Part shown: positions 50,580 through 58,657 of the stretch, one piece after another
How positions within the stretch are numbered: position 1 is the first letter of the stretch
Layout: every line of letters begins with the position of its first letter
Source of the DNA: Oscillospiraceae bacterium
GTDB lineage: Bacteria; Bacillota; Clostridia; Saccharofermentanales; Saccharofermentanaceae
Length of the DNA stretch: 64,000 nucleotides
Assembly (NCBI GenBank): GCA_902780785.1
Contig: CACZGS010000005.1
Span: 62,001 to 126,000 of the forward strand
Direction: 5' to 3'
Translations under genes and position numbers: made by a program
The notes under the pieces: generated by a model
What the model was told of the DNA's origin: nothing
The model's database searches: none
What the model saw: the letters and a program-made list of their open reading frames with translations, nothing else

Positions 50580-51488
50580 TCAGATCTTTCCGAAGATTAT
50601 GAAGCAGACAATGGTTAACAGCATCGTCGATTCCTGCAGGTAAGTGTAGAGCTCGACTTTCTCTACCAGGACGAACCTCTCGGGGTTCTTAATGAACTGG
50701 ATGAACTTCCACGTCATCCAGGATACGAGCAGGAAGAGAACGCCTACCGAGATCTTGTTGAGATTCCATACGAGGATGAAGTTCGTGATGATGTCCAAGA
50801 TCGTAAGGATCAGTACGAACTTCGTCGAATCCTTGTAGCCGAAGAGCTTCGAATATGTTGTGTATTCCGTCTCGTCCTTCGGCGCTCTGATCTTTCTTGA
50901 TACCTCCCAGATAAGTGCCGGGAAATAGAGTGTCCACAATGCCATTATGTTGGTCAGTGAGAACGCCGGAAGATTATACTTCTGGATCGTGAATGCAATG
51001 ATGTAGAGATTGATGAATGCCTGTACGGGGTTGTGCGTAATGAGCGCCAGAGGAAGGCTCGGCTGGATCTTCTTTTTCTTGAAGAACCATTTGCTCATCA
51101 GGTATCCGTAGATGTAGAGGATAACAAAGAAGATTATGTTCTCGCGCATGAAGATGATGTTCAGTGCGATCGCTATCACCTGAACTATTACACATGCGAC
51201 CATAACGTCTTTCTTGAATACTCTTCCGCTCGGCAGGGGCCTGTCGGGGAACAGCTTTTTATCTGTCTCGAAATCCTTTAAATCGTCAGCAATACGAAGC
51301 CACAGAAGGAATGCGAAGACCGTAAACGCGCCTGTTGCTTCAGCAGGTCCCAAATGGACATCTTTCCATGTGACACCCATGTTCAGAAGGATGATGAAAT
51401 GTATCTCGAGGAAAAGGATAATACCCAGAATGATCCTCGGTATTATCGGATAACGTTCTTTAAAGTAAACGTGAAGTCTCTTGATCAT
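50580..51488 (-). CDS. UbiA-family prenyltransferase (lipid operon)
   Basis: A 302-residue membrane protein with about eight or nine helices. The first aspartate-rich motif D69-x2-D72-x3-D76 (ADDLKDFETDKKLFPDRPL) is well kept. The second region (PKDETEYTTYSKLFGYKDS) is partly preserved. UbiA enzymes transfer prenyl chains to quinone precursors, heme, chlorophyll or, as in archaeal DGGGP synthase, to glycerol ether lipids. The DGGGP synthase reading is suggested by neighbours CarS, PssA and Psd, but it is not shown by sequence alone. The stop is 1 bp before the dikinase B start, and its own start overlaps psd by 4 bp. Confidence 0.85.
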   Translation of the reverse strand: MIKRLHVYFKERYPIIPRIILGIILFLEIHFIILLNMGVTWKDVHLGPAEATGAFTVFAFLLWLRIADDLKDFETDKKLFPDRPLPSGRVFKKDVMVACVIVQVIAIALNIIFMRENIIFFVILYIYGYLMSKWFFKKKKIQPSLPLALITHNPVQAFINLYIIAFTIQKYNLPAFSLTNIMALWTLYFPALIWEVSRKIRAPKDETEYTTYSKLFGYKDSTKFVLILTILDIITNFILVWNLNKISVGVLFLLVSWMTWKFIQFIKNPERFVLVEKVELYTYLQESTMLLTIVCFIIFGKI

Positions 51489-52339
51489 AAAGCTCTGCCA
51501 ATCCTCTCTCCGTATCTTACTTTAGTTTCAATTCCTGAAGCACTCTGCTCCATTATGTCTTTATCAATCTCAACGTTCTTTACGAGAATTATCACTGTCG
51601 AACCGCCGGGTTCAAAATAGCCTTTCTCCTGGCCTTTCTCGAAAACATCAGTTCCGTTATCGACGATCCTTCCTATGAGCATCGCGCCTACTTCGATGTA
51701 AGCTAATGTTCCGAAGTTCTCGGTCTTAAGAAGATTTACAGATCTCGTGTTCTCCATATAGATCTTGTGGTTCTTAGAGACTGGACTTACCGTGTGAAGC
51801 TTGCCCTTGATCATGCGCTTGCTGATAAGGCATCCCTTGTCGGGATAACAGAATCTGTGATAGTCATCTACCGTGAGCCTGAATACCAATGCATATCCGC
51901 CTGCAAATTCTTTTGCATTATCGCTATCTCCCAAGATCTCATCTACCGTATAAGTCCTGCCCTTTATTCTGAGTGTCGTATCTTTCTCGATCTCATATAC
52001 AAGAAGCTTGGAATCGGCAGGTGATATCAATGCTTCCGGAGCCATGTCCACAGGGCGCTTGCCGTAACGGATCTTACGTGTGAAGAAATCAGTAAAGGAC
52101 TGATATTCCTTATCTTCGTAATCGCTCATGTCAATGTTGTGTTCTTTGATAAACGCGGGGATCTTTTTTGCAGAATTCTTTTTCGAATTCTTCCACGCAT
52201 ATATATTCGATACCAGAGGCGATACCGCGATCCACAAAAGGAGCCTGCCCAGAGGGTTGTTGTACAGGAAACCCAATTTCCCTGCCCCGTACTGGACTAT
52301 CTCTTCATAAGTATCGTTCCTGCGGTCGTAGATCTTCAT
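51485..52339 (-). CDS. psd: Phosphatidylserine decarboxylase family (lipid operon)
   Basis: A 284-residue pyruvoyl-dependent decarboxylase. The self-cleavage site is FEPGGST with S247 expected to become the pyruvoyl group. FADYHRF-like VDDYHRFCYP and SPADSKLLVYE are the other family motifs. It converts phosphatidylserine (or archaetidylserine) to the ethanolamine lipid. It lies 5 bp downstream of pssA, the enzyme making its substrate, and overlaps ubiA by 4 bp. Confidence 0.92.
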   Translation of the reverse strand: MKIYDRRNDTYEEIVQYGAGKLGFLYNNPLGRLLLWIAVSPLVSNIYAWKNSKKNSAKKIPAFIKEHNIDMSDYEDKEYQSFTDFFTRKIRYGKRPVDMAPEALISPADSKLLVYEIEKDTTLRIKGRTYTVDEILGDSDNAKEFAGGYALVFRLTVDDYHRFCYPDKGCLISKRMIKGKLHTVSPVSKNHKIYMENTRSVNLLKTENFGTLAYIEVGAMLIGRIVDNGTDVFEKGQEKGYFEPGGSTVIILVKNVEIDKDIMEQSASGIETKVRYGERIGRAL

Positions 52340-52344
52340 AAGCT

Positions 52345-52956
52345 TCAGATAACAACAAGATAAATGACGAGCATTGCGATCGCTAAGATCCCGAATATGC
52401 CGTACCAGATCCCCTTAGGTTTTGCCACCTTGATCTTAAGCATCTGGAAGATCGAGACAATTACTATTCCTGCGGTAAAGACAGGTATAAAGATCTTATC
52501 TTCCAAAGGCACTCGCAAAAGATAAAGAAGCGGGAAGATCAACGCGGTATATGTTACCGGCAGGCCGATGTAATACTTTATCGCCTTCTCGCTGTCTGCA
52601 GTGTCGATATTAAAGTATGCAAGTCTTGCAACTCCCACGAGTGCGAAGAGCATGTAGATAACGATGTCCCAAATGTGAGTAAGTCCGATGTTGATGAAGA
52701 TGCATATAGGAAGCGCGATGAAGCTTACGACATCGACAAGTGAATCGAGTTCTATTCCGAACATCTTCTCTTCTTCAGTGCGCTTGCATCTTCTTGCTAC
52801 CATGCCGTCGAAAAGATCACATACGCCTGCAACCATTAAGCAGCAGAACGCGTAATTGATCTTCTCCTGAGTGAATGCCAGAAAGATTCCGAGGACTGCT
52901 ATAAGAAGTCCCGCATAGGTTAAGATTACCGATTTGTTCCACTTGCCTATGACCAC
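52345..52956 (-). CDS. pssA: CDP-alcohol phosphatidyltransferase, serine type (PssA-like)
   Basis: A 203-residue membrane protein with the CDP-alcohol phosphotransferase motif D50-G51-x2-A54-R55-x11-G67-x3-D71-x3-D75, plus the upstream D47. It has about six helices. It transfers serine onto a CDP-activated lipid. Given CarS in the same operon, the CDP lipid may be CDP-archaeol-like or CDP-diacylglycerol. The stop lies 5 bp before psd and the start 1 bp after the upstream dikinase gene. Confidence 0.9.
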   Translation of the reverse strand: MVIGKWNKSVILTYAGLLIAVLGIFLAFTQEKINYAFCCLMVAGVCDLFDGMVARRCKRTEEEKMFGIELDSLVDVVSFIALPICIFINIGLTHIWDIVIYMLFALVGVARLAYFNIDTADSEKAIKYYIGLPVTYTALIFPLLYLLRVPLEDKIFIPVFTAGIVIVSIFQMLKIKVAKPKGIWYGIFGILAIAMLVIYLVVI

Positions 52957-52957
52957 G

Positions 52958-55462
52958 TTATGCTCCTCCGTTAATGGTTACAACTCCCGTACTTCCGTCT
53001 ATCGTGATCTGCTGTCCGTCAGAGATCTTACTCATCGCATCCTTGCAGCAGACGATCGCGGGGATACCGTATTCGCGCGATACGATTGCAGCGTGACATA
53101 AGATTCCGCCGTACTCCGTAACGATTCCGGACAGTATCGCAAACTTAGGTGTCCATCCGGTATCGGTAAATCTCGTTACCAGAATATCGCCTTCCTGAAG
53201 CCTGTCGATCTGCGTGAAGTCTTCAATGACTCTCGCAGTACCCGTGATCTTTCCGTTGTTGGCACCAAGACCTCTTATCGAATTCTTGTTTGCTGCTTCG
53301 GAGATCACATGGAAGTTATGTCCGATCTCGTTATCGCTTATGTAGTTCCTGTAAGCATTATAGTAAAACTTGTTCCTGGTGATTAAGTCATTGAGGTCTT
53401 CTTTTGTCTTATTACCGTCGATGTAATCCCAGAGATTTCCGACCTTTAAGAACCATACATCCTCGACCTTTTCGAGCACTCCGTCAGAGACTAACTTCTT
53501 CGCATACTCGATCGTATACATACGGAGCATATAGTAAAACCTTGTGGAGACGTCGCGGAATTCTTCGCGCCACCAGAGCATCTTACGCATGTTGGCGACC
53601 TTATCTGCGATCTTCTTATACTTGCCCGCAGAGACATTTTTCTTCAGATTGTTAAGGATCTCGGTATAAACTGCAACGCCTTTCTCCTTATCCTTCTCAG
53701 GTGAATAAGAGTCGTCCAAAAGCGCCATATCCTTGACCATGGAGATCATGACATGAGGCTCTTCGTAGTAGCAGGGATATGTGATATCAAGTTCCTTGTC
53801 GGAGTGATAGCCGTAATCGTCAATGAGTTTTCTTACAAGCGGGAGCTCGAACTTGCCGCTGTCAAGATCCTTGGCAATATCCAAAGCATCAGTATCTTTC
53901 CAATACTTCGCAGCCTCTTCGTCAGATCTTATCTTTCTTGTGATATCCCACATATCGTAGAAAGGAAGCAGGTGCGAGATGTTATCGATGCTTGCTAAGA
54001 GAGACAGATACTCGCTCTCTGACACATACTTCAAAAGGCTGTCCTTATAGAGCGACTGATGGATCGTGTTGATGAAGATCTGATGGAAATATGTTGTCTC
54101 GGATCTTAAATATGTCTCATGAGTGATCCTGAAGAATTCCTTTGTAATGTCTTCGATCGTGCCCTCATCAAGGTTCTTCTTGTACTCGTAGTAAAGATCT
54201 AAAAGTTCCTGCTTGTAGCGCTCGGAATTCTTCTTTCTGTCATTCAATACTTTTGTCTGCTCGATGATGATCGGGATCATGTGGAAGAGCACCTTAGGTG
54301 TAGCGCCCGTGATCTTGCCGTCGCCCTCGTAATCACCTACGATTCCGTATTCGTTATCGAACTCTCTTTCCTTGTAGCCTACGATCTGTTCCATCGTCTT
54401 CTTTACAGCGGAAAGATTCCAGTAACATCTGCCGTAATACATCTCACCGAGTTTCCTGGGGAGCTGCTCGTCCTTTAAGATCTTTGTGCTTACGATAAAT
54501 ACCCTGAGTGAATATTCCCAGATGTATTCGTAAAGGCTCCACATGTAAGGCGTGCAGACTGTGGCGGATACACCGCCGTCCTTAAAGTCCGCCGTGGTCC
54601 ATACATCATTGATGCCTGAATAATTGAGCTTGGTGATCCTTCTTGACTGGAGGATGAATAACTCATCGTCCTTTATCGCGAATTCGATATCGCAGGGATA
54701 TCCGAACTGCTGCTGGATTCTTGCAAATACTTTCGCATACTCTTCCACCTTTGCTTCAGAGATGAGCTTGTTATCTGCTTTCCTGTCAGTCTCTTTGTTC
54801 TCGTACCAGTTGTAGTGATACTGCTCAGGAACAGTCTTGCCGCTTACGATATCTTCACCAAGTCCCTCCGATACTTCGATGAGCATCGTCTTGTCGTTGC
54901 CCGTAACGGGATCGATCGTAAAGCAGATACCGCTCTTATCGGAAGCGACCATCTCCTGGACTACGACTGACATCTTAAGTTCGCTCGTGTCGATCTTGCG
55001 GTTAACAAGATAGCTTAAGATGATCTCAGAAAACATCGACTTGTAGCAGTCGATTACTCTTGCCTCAACGTCTTCAGGCTTGGTGTTAAGGAACGTCTGA
55101 TACTGTCCTGCGAAAGAGAACTCATCCAGGTCTTCCTTCGTGCCGCTGCTTCGCACGGCATAGAGCTTATCGGATCTGACGATCGACTTGATCTCATCTG
55201 CAGTTTTTTCCGGAAGCTTAATCTTATCGAACAGCTCATTTAAGCCATTGGATGTTTCTTTGATGTTGTCCTTGTTGAGGTTTTCGAGCGCCTGGGAAAT
55301 GATCTCTTCTGCTTTGCCTCTTACTGTCTCATCGTATGTGTCGCTGTCAAGAACAAAACCGTCCGGAACATTGAACCCGTTCTGCTTCATGAGTAAAAGG
55401 AATTTACCTTTATTTCCGAGCTTGCCGTTTTCCTGTTCCCTGCTGCCTAATCTTACTAACAT
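52958..55462 (-). CDS. Rifampin-phosphotransferase-like dikinase A (ATP-grasp plus phospho-His domain)
   Basis: An 834-residue paralogue of dikinase B with the same layout. ATP-grasp part: YAVRSSGTKEDLDEFSFAGQ, GICFTIDPVTGN, EGLGEDIVSG and FAIKDDELFILQSRRIT. Helical central acceptor region about 290-720. C-terminal phospho-His domain with H790 in GGILCHAAIVSREYGIPAIV. The PEP/pyruvate domain is missing. Two divergent copies in one operon suggest two phosphorylation steps or two acceptors. The start is 14 bp after the carS-like stop. Evidence for ATP use is strong; the acceptor is unknown. Confidence 0.8.
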   Translation of the reverse strand: MLVRLGSREQENGKLGNKGKFLLLMKQNGFNVPDGFVLDSDTYDETVRGKAEEIISQALENLNKDNIKETSNGLNELFDKIKLPEKTADEIKSIVRSDKLYAVRSSGTKEDLDEFSFAGQYQTFLNTKPEDVEARVIDCYKSMFSEIILSYLVNRKIDTSELKMSVVVQEMVASDKSGICFTIDPVTGNDKTMLIEVSEGLGEDIVSGKTVPEQYHYNWYENKETDRKADNKLISEAKVEEYAKVFARIQQQFGYPCDIEFAIKDDELFILQSRRITKLNYSGINDVWTTADFKDGGVSATVCTPYMWSLYEYIWEYSLRVFIVSTKILKDEQLPRKLGEMYYGRCYWNLSAVKKTMEQIVGYKEREFDNEYGIVGDYEGDGKITGATPKVLFHMIPIIIEQTKVLNDRKKNSERYKQELLDLYYEYKKNLDEGTIEDITKEFFRITHETYLRSETTYFHQIFINTIHQSLYKDSLLKYVSESEYLSLLASIDNISHLLPFYDMWDITRKIRSDEEAAKYWKDTDALDIAKDLDSGKFELPLVRKLIDDYGYHSDKELDITYPCYYEEPHVMISMVKDMALLDDSYSPEKDKEKGVAVYTEILNNLKKNVSAGKYKKIADKVANMRKMLWWREEFRDVSTRFYYMLRMYTIEYAKKLVSDGVLEKVEDVWFLKVGNLWDYIDGNKTKEDLNDLITRNKFYYNAYRNYISDNEIGHNFHVISEAANKNSIRGLGANNGKITGTARVIEDFTQIDRLQEGDILVTRFTDTGWTPKFAILSGIVTEYGGILCHAAIVSREYGIPAIVCCKDAMSKISDGQQITIDGSTGVVTINGGA

Positions 55463-55476
55463 AAAACCGAATTTCC

Positions 55477-56067
55477 TTAAAACATATTTTTACGAAGGTG
55501 CATGAAGTAGAGCATCATGTTCAAGAGCAGATGCGTTCCTGCACCGACAAGTACATACAAAAGATAAAGACCGATGCCGAGCGGATAGAAAAGCCACACG
55601 ACAAGAGCTACTCCGAATACGGAATCAGCCTGATCTAAGAAAATGAAGAACACTTTCCAGAAGCCGCTTATTGATTTGCCGGGAGTAATATCGAGCCTTC
55701 TTTTAAGAAAGCTGTTCGGGAGCTCGAAAAGAGAATATCCGAGTCCCAAAAGGACGCCGATAAGAAGATTAAAAGGAATGGTGTTCTCGTGATACTGGTA
55801 AAAGAAGTTCAGATCATGAAGAGCCTTGCCCTGACAAGCAAATCCCCACAATACCGAAAAGAGCGTATTAAAAAGGATATATCCGAGCATGCCTTTCCAG
55901 GTCTTGTTGTCTCCGAAGATCCTTCTTCCGTCTGTGAAATTCTTACCGAAATCTATTGGCTTAGCAATCGCCTTTAAGATAGGCAGCTTGCACCATAACA
56001 TTACGAAGATACCCGCCAACACCGTTGGTATCAGGGTCACGTACATCATCCCTATAACTCTAAGCAT
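55477..56067 (-). CDS. carS: CarS-like CDP-archaeol synthase family protein (first gene of lipid operon)
   Basis: The ATG at 56067 follows GTGGAGGAAGTT; a longer frame to 56112 has no site. The 196-residue membrane protein keeps the DUF46/CarS pattern: RRIFGDNKTWKG (50-59), LFELPNSFLKRRLDITPGK (113-131) and FIFLDQADSVFG (141-152). In archaea CarS uses CTP to activate digeranylgeranylglyceryl phosphate to CDP-archaeol. In bacteria the family is scattered and poorly tested. It opens an operon with pssA, psd and ubiA, so it probably provides the CDP lipid for PssA. Confidence 0.82.
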   Translation of the reverse strand: MLRVIGMMYVTLIPTVLAGIFVMLWCKLPILKAIAKPIDFGKNFTDGRRIFGDNKTWKGMLGYILFNTLFSVLWGFACQGKALHDLNFFYQYHENTIPFNLLIGVLLGLGYSLFELPNSFLKRRLDITPGKSISGFWKVFFIFLDQADSVFGVALVVWLFYPLGIGLYLLYVLVGAGTHLLLNMMLYFMHLRKNMF

Positions 56068-56083
56068 AACTTCCTCCACTGAT

Positions 56084-56112
56084 ATCGTACCACAACGAAC
56101 ATGAAGCACCAA
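56084..56112 (-). promoter_or_regulatory. Candidate promoter of the lipid operon
   Basis: On the minus strand TTGGTG (56107-56112), 17-bp spacer and TACGAT (56084-56089) with TGG before the -10. It lies about 17 bp before the carS-like start and leaves a short leader holding the GGAGG site. Confidence 0.4.
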
Positions 56113-56127
56113 ATTATAATAAATATA

Positions 56128-57051
56128 TTAGTCCTCGGTCCGCTGCCTGCTCCGGGTGGCAGTCCAGGTATTTTGGGAATCGCCGGCTACTATTCCGCAT
56201 TTGATCTCAAGCAGATCTTTGCAGTCATTTTTCTTGATAATGAGGCAGATATCATCGGCCAGTTTTTTCGCCGGTTCCTCATCAATGAAATCATCAGACA
56301 TTAAATTCATATACACGTGTGTATTGGCGGTAATGTACTCATCAGAACTGCTGTATTTCAAGCCGTTATCCTTCATCAGTTCATTTATCTCATCACGGGA
56401 AAGGTCCATAACATGCCTGATATAGACCTCATCGAAGTCGGAACTTATAACCTCATAGGAAGGTTCGGATGACACATCGGCATATTCTGATTCCATTCCT
56501 GAAGTAACACTGTATTCGATACCGCTTTCTATATCTCTCAGATATACAGTACGGGATAAACCTCCGACGCCTTCCTCTCGTATATATTTACATTCTCCAT
56601 AATTCTCTTCCGCAAAACGGATCAGACCGTACCTGCCTGACGGGCTGTCTTTAAGTACATACGAATGAACAATTTGTGATACGGCAACAGACAATACTGT
56701 TACCACTATAAAGCTGATACACACCCACACGGGAACCGTTGCGCACGCACATTCTCTGCCCTTGACTTTGGAAATGATCTTCAACACAAATGCAGCAAGC
56801 AGGAAAACGGCAACGAGATACACTATCACACTAATGATGATTTTTATAAAGCCTAATTTCACTTCACCCGGTATCCATATCAGTGAAATTATGCTCAGTT
56901 CTAATAACATCACAGTAATTGTGAAAAAGCCTAATGAAAGGAAGCAAATCTTTCCCGCACTCTTTTTCCCTGCAGCAATATCGATCTGCGGTCTTGGAGG
57001 CACCATGCCTTCCGGCTGCACCGGAGCGTAAAAGTTTGTTTGATTATCCAT
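56128..57051 (-). CDS. Membrane protein of unknown function with Pro-rich N-terminus
   Basis: A 307-residue protein starting with ATG at 57051 behind AGGAGGTACTGAAT. The N-terminal 25 residues (FYAPVQPEGMVPPRPQ) are proline-rich, followed by three hydrophobic helices (about 30-135), and then a soluble C-terminal domain rich in Glu, Asp and Ser that probably faces the outside. No family is recognised. It ends 60 bp before the carS-like start with no clear terminator between, so read-through into the lipid operon is possible. Confidence 0.55.
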   Translation of the reverse strand: MDNQTNFYAPVQPEGMVPPRPQIDIAAGKKSAGKICFLSLGFFTITVMLLELSIISLIWIPGEVKLGFIKIIISVIVYLVAVFLLAAFVLKIISKVKGRECACATVPVWVCISFIVVTVLSVAVSQIVHSYVLKDSPSGRYGLIRFAEENYGECKYIREEGVGGLSRTVYLRDIESGIEYSVTSGMESEYADVSSEPSYEVISSDFDEVYIRHVMDLSRDEINELMKDNGLKYSSSDEYITANTHVYMNLMSDDFIDEEPAKKLADDICLIIKKNDCKDLLEIKCGIVAGDSQNTWTATRSRQRTED

Positions 57052-57111
57052 ATTCAGTACCTCCTATTATGGCGGTATCAAATGTTAAGCCTTCCCTGTC
57101 TTCCTAGCCGC

Positions 57112-57140
57112 ATAATACGATTAATTGCTTTGATAATCAA
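57112..57140 (-). promoter_or_regulatory. Promoter of the 56128-57051 gene
   Basis: On the minus strand TTGATT (57135-57140), 17-bp spacer and TATTAT (57112-57117). The -35 overlaps the 13-bp palindrome TTTGATTATCAAA, a possible operator. Confidence 0.5.
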
Positions 57141-57221
57141 ACTAATTTTCGGCAAAGATGTGGCAAGTTTGGGTTTGCGGGTGTTTTGGGATTCTTTTTT
57201 CCGGTTATCTTGTTCGGTAAA

Positions 57222-57240
57222 TGTTCGGCTATGCCGAACA
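57222..57240 (-). terminator. Hairpin downstream of mnmA
   Basis: TGTTCGGC / GCCGAACA form an 8-bp stem with a 3-nt loop, 16 bp past the mnmA stop. A third half-copy TGTTCGG lies at 57211. On the minus strand the T-run is weak (ATTT); on plus the hairpin is followed by GATTTTTG but no plus gene ends here. It is the likely mnmA 3' end. Confidence 0.45.
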
Positions 57241-57256
57241 GATTTTTGTAGGATTC

Positions 57257-58318
57257 TCAGCAGATTATTCCGCCGCCGACCACACAGCCGTTCTCATCGT
57301 AGAATACGGAAGACTGTCCGGGCGACACGCCCTTTACGGGTTCATCAAGAACGATCTTTACCTTGCCGCCGCCCAAAGATTCAACGGTCGCGGGGCGCTC
57401 GGTCTGATGGTATCTGGCCTTTGCAAAACAGCGGATCTTACCGCCTTCAGCAGGCTCGGGAACACTCTGGAAATTAACGTTGCGGCAGAAGAATGTATCG
57501 ACCAGAAGGTCATCTTCTGTACCAAGAACGACAGTATTATTCTCAGGGCAGATCTTAACGACAAAGGCGGGAACGCCGAGTGCGATCCCCAATCCTTTTC
57601 GCTGGCCGACAGTATACTGGTGAATACCCTTGTGCTTACCTAAAACATTGCCGTTCATGTCAACGAAATCGCCTTCGCCGGGCAAAGTCCTGTCAGTGTG
57701 CTCACCGATAAAGTCAGTATATCTTCCTTCGGTTACGAAGCAGATCTCCTGCGATTCAGCCTTGTGCGCACACGGAAGTCCGGCCTCTTCGGCAATCTTA
57801 CGCACCTCATCCTTGGTGTACTTGCCGAGAGGCATCAGCGTACGAGCGAGCTGCTCCTGCGTGAGCTTATAGAGCATGTATGTCTGGTCCTTGCCGATGT
57901 GCGAGGCCTTGCGCACGGCATATCTTCCGTTCGGAAGCTTATCGATGTATGCGTAGTGGCCTGTGGCAACATAATCCGCACCGAAGATATCAGCAAGTTC
58001 CATGAGCTTTGCCCACTTAACATAGCGGTTGCACTCGATACAGGGATTGGGCGTAAGGCCTTCAAGATATGCATCAACAAAGGGGCTTACAACGTTTTCT
58101 TTGAAAAGAGAAGTACAGTTGTGCGGATGGTATTTGATATCCAGGATCTCGCAGATGCGCCTTGCCTCGTCGATCTCGCAGCACCTGCTGTCGCCTTCCT
58201 CATCAGAGCCCCAGACACGGAGCGTAACGCCGATGACTTCCATGCCCTGTTGCTTCAGCAGATAAGCTGCAACAGCGCTGTCTACGCCACCTGACATTCC
58301 GACGATTACTTTAGTCAC
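57257..58318 (-). CDS. mnmA: tRNA-specific 2-thiouridylase MnmA
   Basis: A tRNA U34 thiolase of about 353 residues. GMSGGVDSAV is the PP-loop, NPCIECN and SQEICFV hold the two catalytic cysteines, and YTVGQRKGLG lies in the central domain. The start is uncertain: GTG at 58318 gives the usual MTKVIVGMSGG and has GTGAG 7 nt ahead, whereas GTG at 58330 or TTG at 58381 would lengthen it. MnmA uses ATP and a persulfide carrier such as IscS. The upstream gap holds array C. Confidence 0.93.
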   Translation of the reverse strand: MTKVIVGMSGGVDSAVAAYLLKQQGMEVIGVTLRVWGSDEEGDSRCCEIDEARRICEILDIKYHPHNCTSLFKENVVSPFVDAYLEGLTPNPCIECNRYVKWAKLMELADIFGADYVATGHYAYIDKLPNGRYAVRKASHIGKDQTYMLYKLTQEQLARTLMPLGKYTKDEVRKIAEEAGLPCAHKAESQEICFVTEGRYTDFIGEHTDRTLPGEGDFVDMNGNVLGKHKGIHQYTVGQRKGLGIALGVPAFVVKICPENNTVVLGTEDDLLVDTFFCRNVNFQSVPEPAEGGKIRCFAKARYHQTERPATVESLGGGKVKIVLDEPVKGVSPGQSSVFYDENGCVVGGGIIC

Positions 58319-58411
58319 TTTACTACTCACTTTAAGGTTATTTTCGCCTGATATTGTTTCACATTTGGAGAATAAGAGCAAATCAACTTGTCATTACTTC
58401 TCCTAAAACAC

Positions 58412-58602
58412 ACCTGCAGACAGATTATTGGTTTCTCGCATTTTTGTCTGTAGGTTTTCGCGTTTTAAAGCTAGAAAACTATCAAACCTACAGACATTTT
58501 ACGGATAATCGGTTTATTGTCTGTAGGTTATCAGATATTTATGGTTTTTCGGGGCAAAACCTACAGACAAAATCAGGTGTTTTCACATCTCCGTCTGTAG
58601 GT
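58412..58602. repeat. Inverted-repeat array C (ACCTACAGACA arms)
   Basis: Six copies of an 11-bp motif alternate in orientation: forward at 58412, 58486 and 58559, reverse at 58445, 58518 and 58592. Arms in each pair are separated by 22, 21 and 22 nt; pairs are separated by 30 nt each time. The forward period is 74 and 73 bp. The sequence inside and between the pairs is not conserved. One arm has a G for A change (ACCTGCAGACA) and the last reverse copy starts with C instead of T. The array fills most of the 339-bp gap upstream of mnmA. Confidence 0.8.
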
Positions 58603-58618
58603 AGTCTTAAAGAGCTCG

Positions 58619-58650
58619 AAAAAAGAGGCCGCCGTAGAGGCAGCCTCTTT
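58619..58650 (-). terminator. Intrinsic terminator of the AraC-type gene
   Basis: On the minus strand AAAGAGGCTGCC pairs with GGCGGCCTCTTT (12 bp with one G-U), loop TCTAC, and continues into TTTTTTCG. It lies 8 bp past the stop at 58658. Confidence 0.9.
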
Positions 58651-58657
58651 AAAACTC

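Noticed and set aside
57222..57240. Plus-strand terminator at the TGTTCGGC hairpin
   Set aside because: The T-run is better on plus, but no plus-strand gene ends here, so a role at the mnmA 3' end is the simpler reading.
58412..58602. CRISPR array
   Set aside because: Repeats are 11 bp, alternate in orientation and have 21-30 nt gaps; there are no cas genes nearby.
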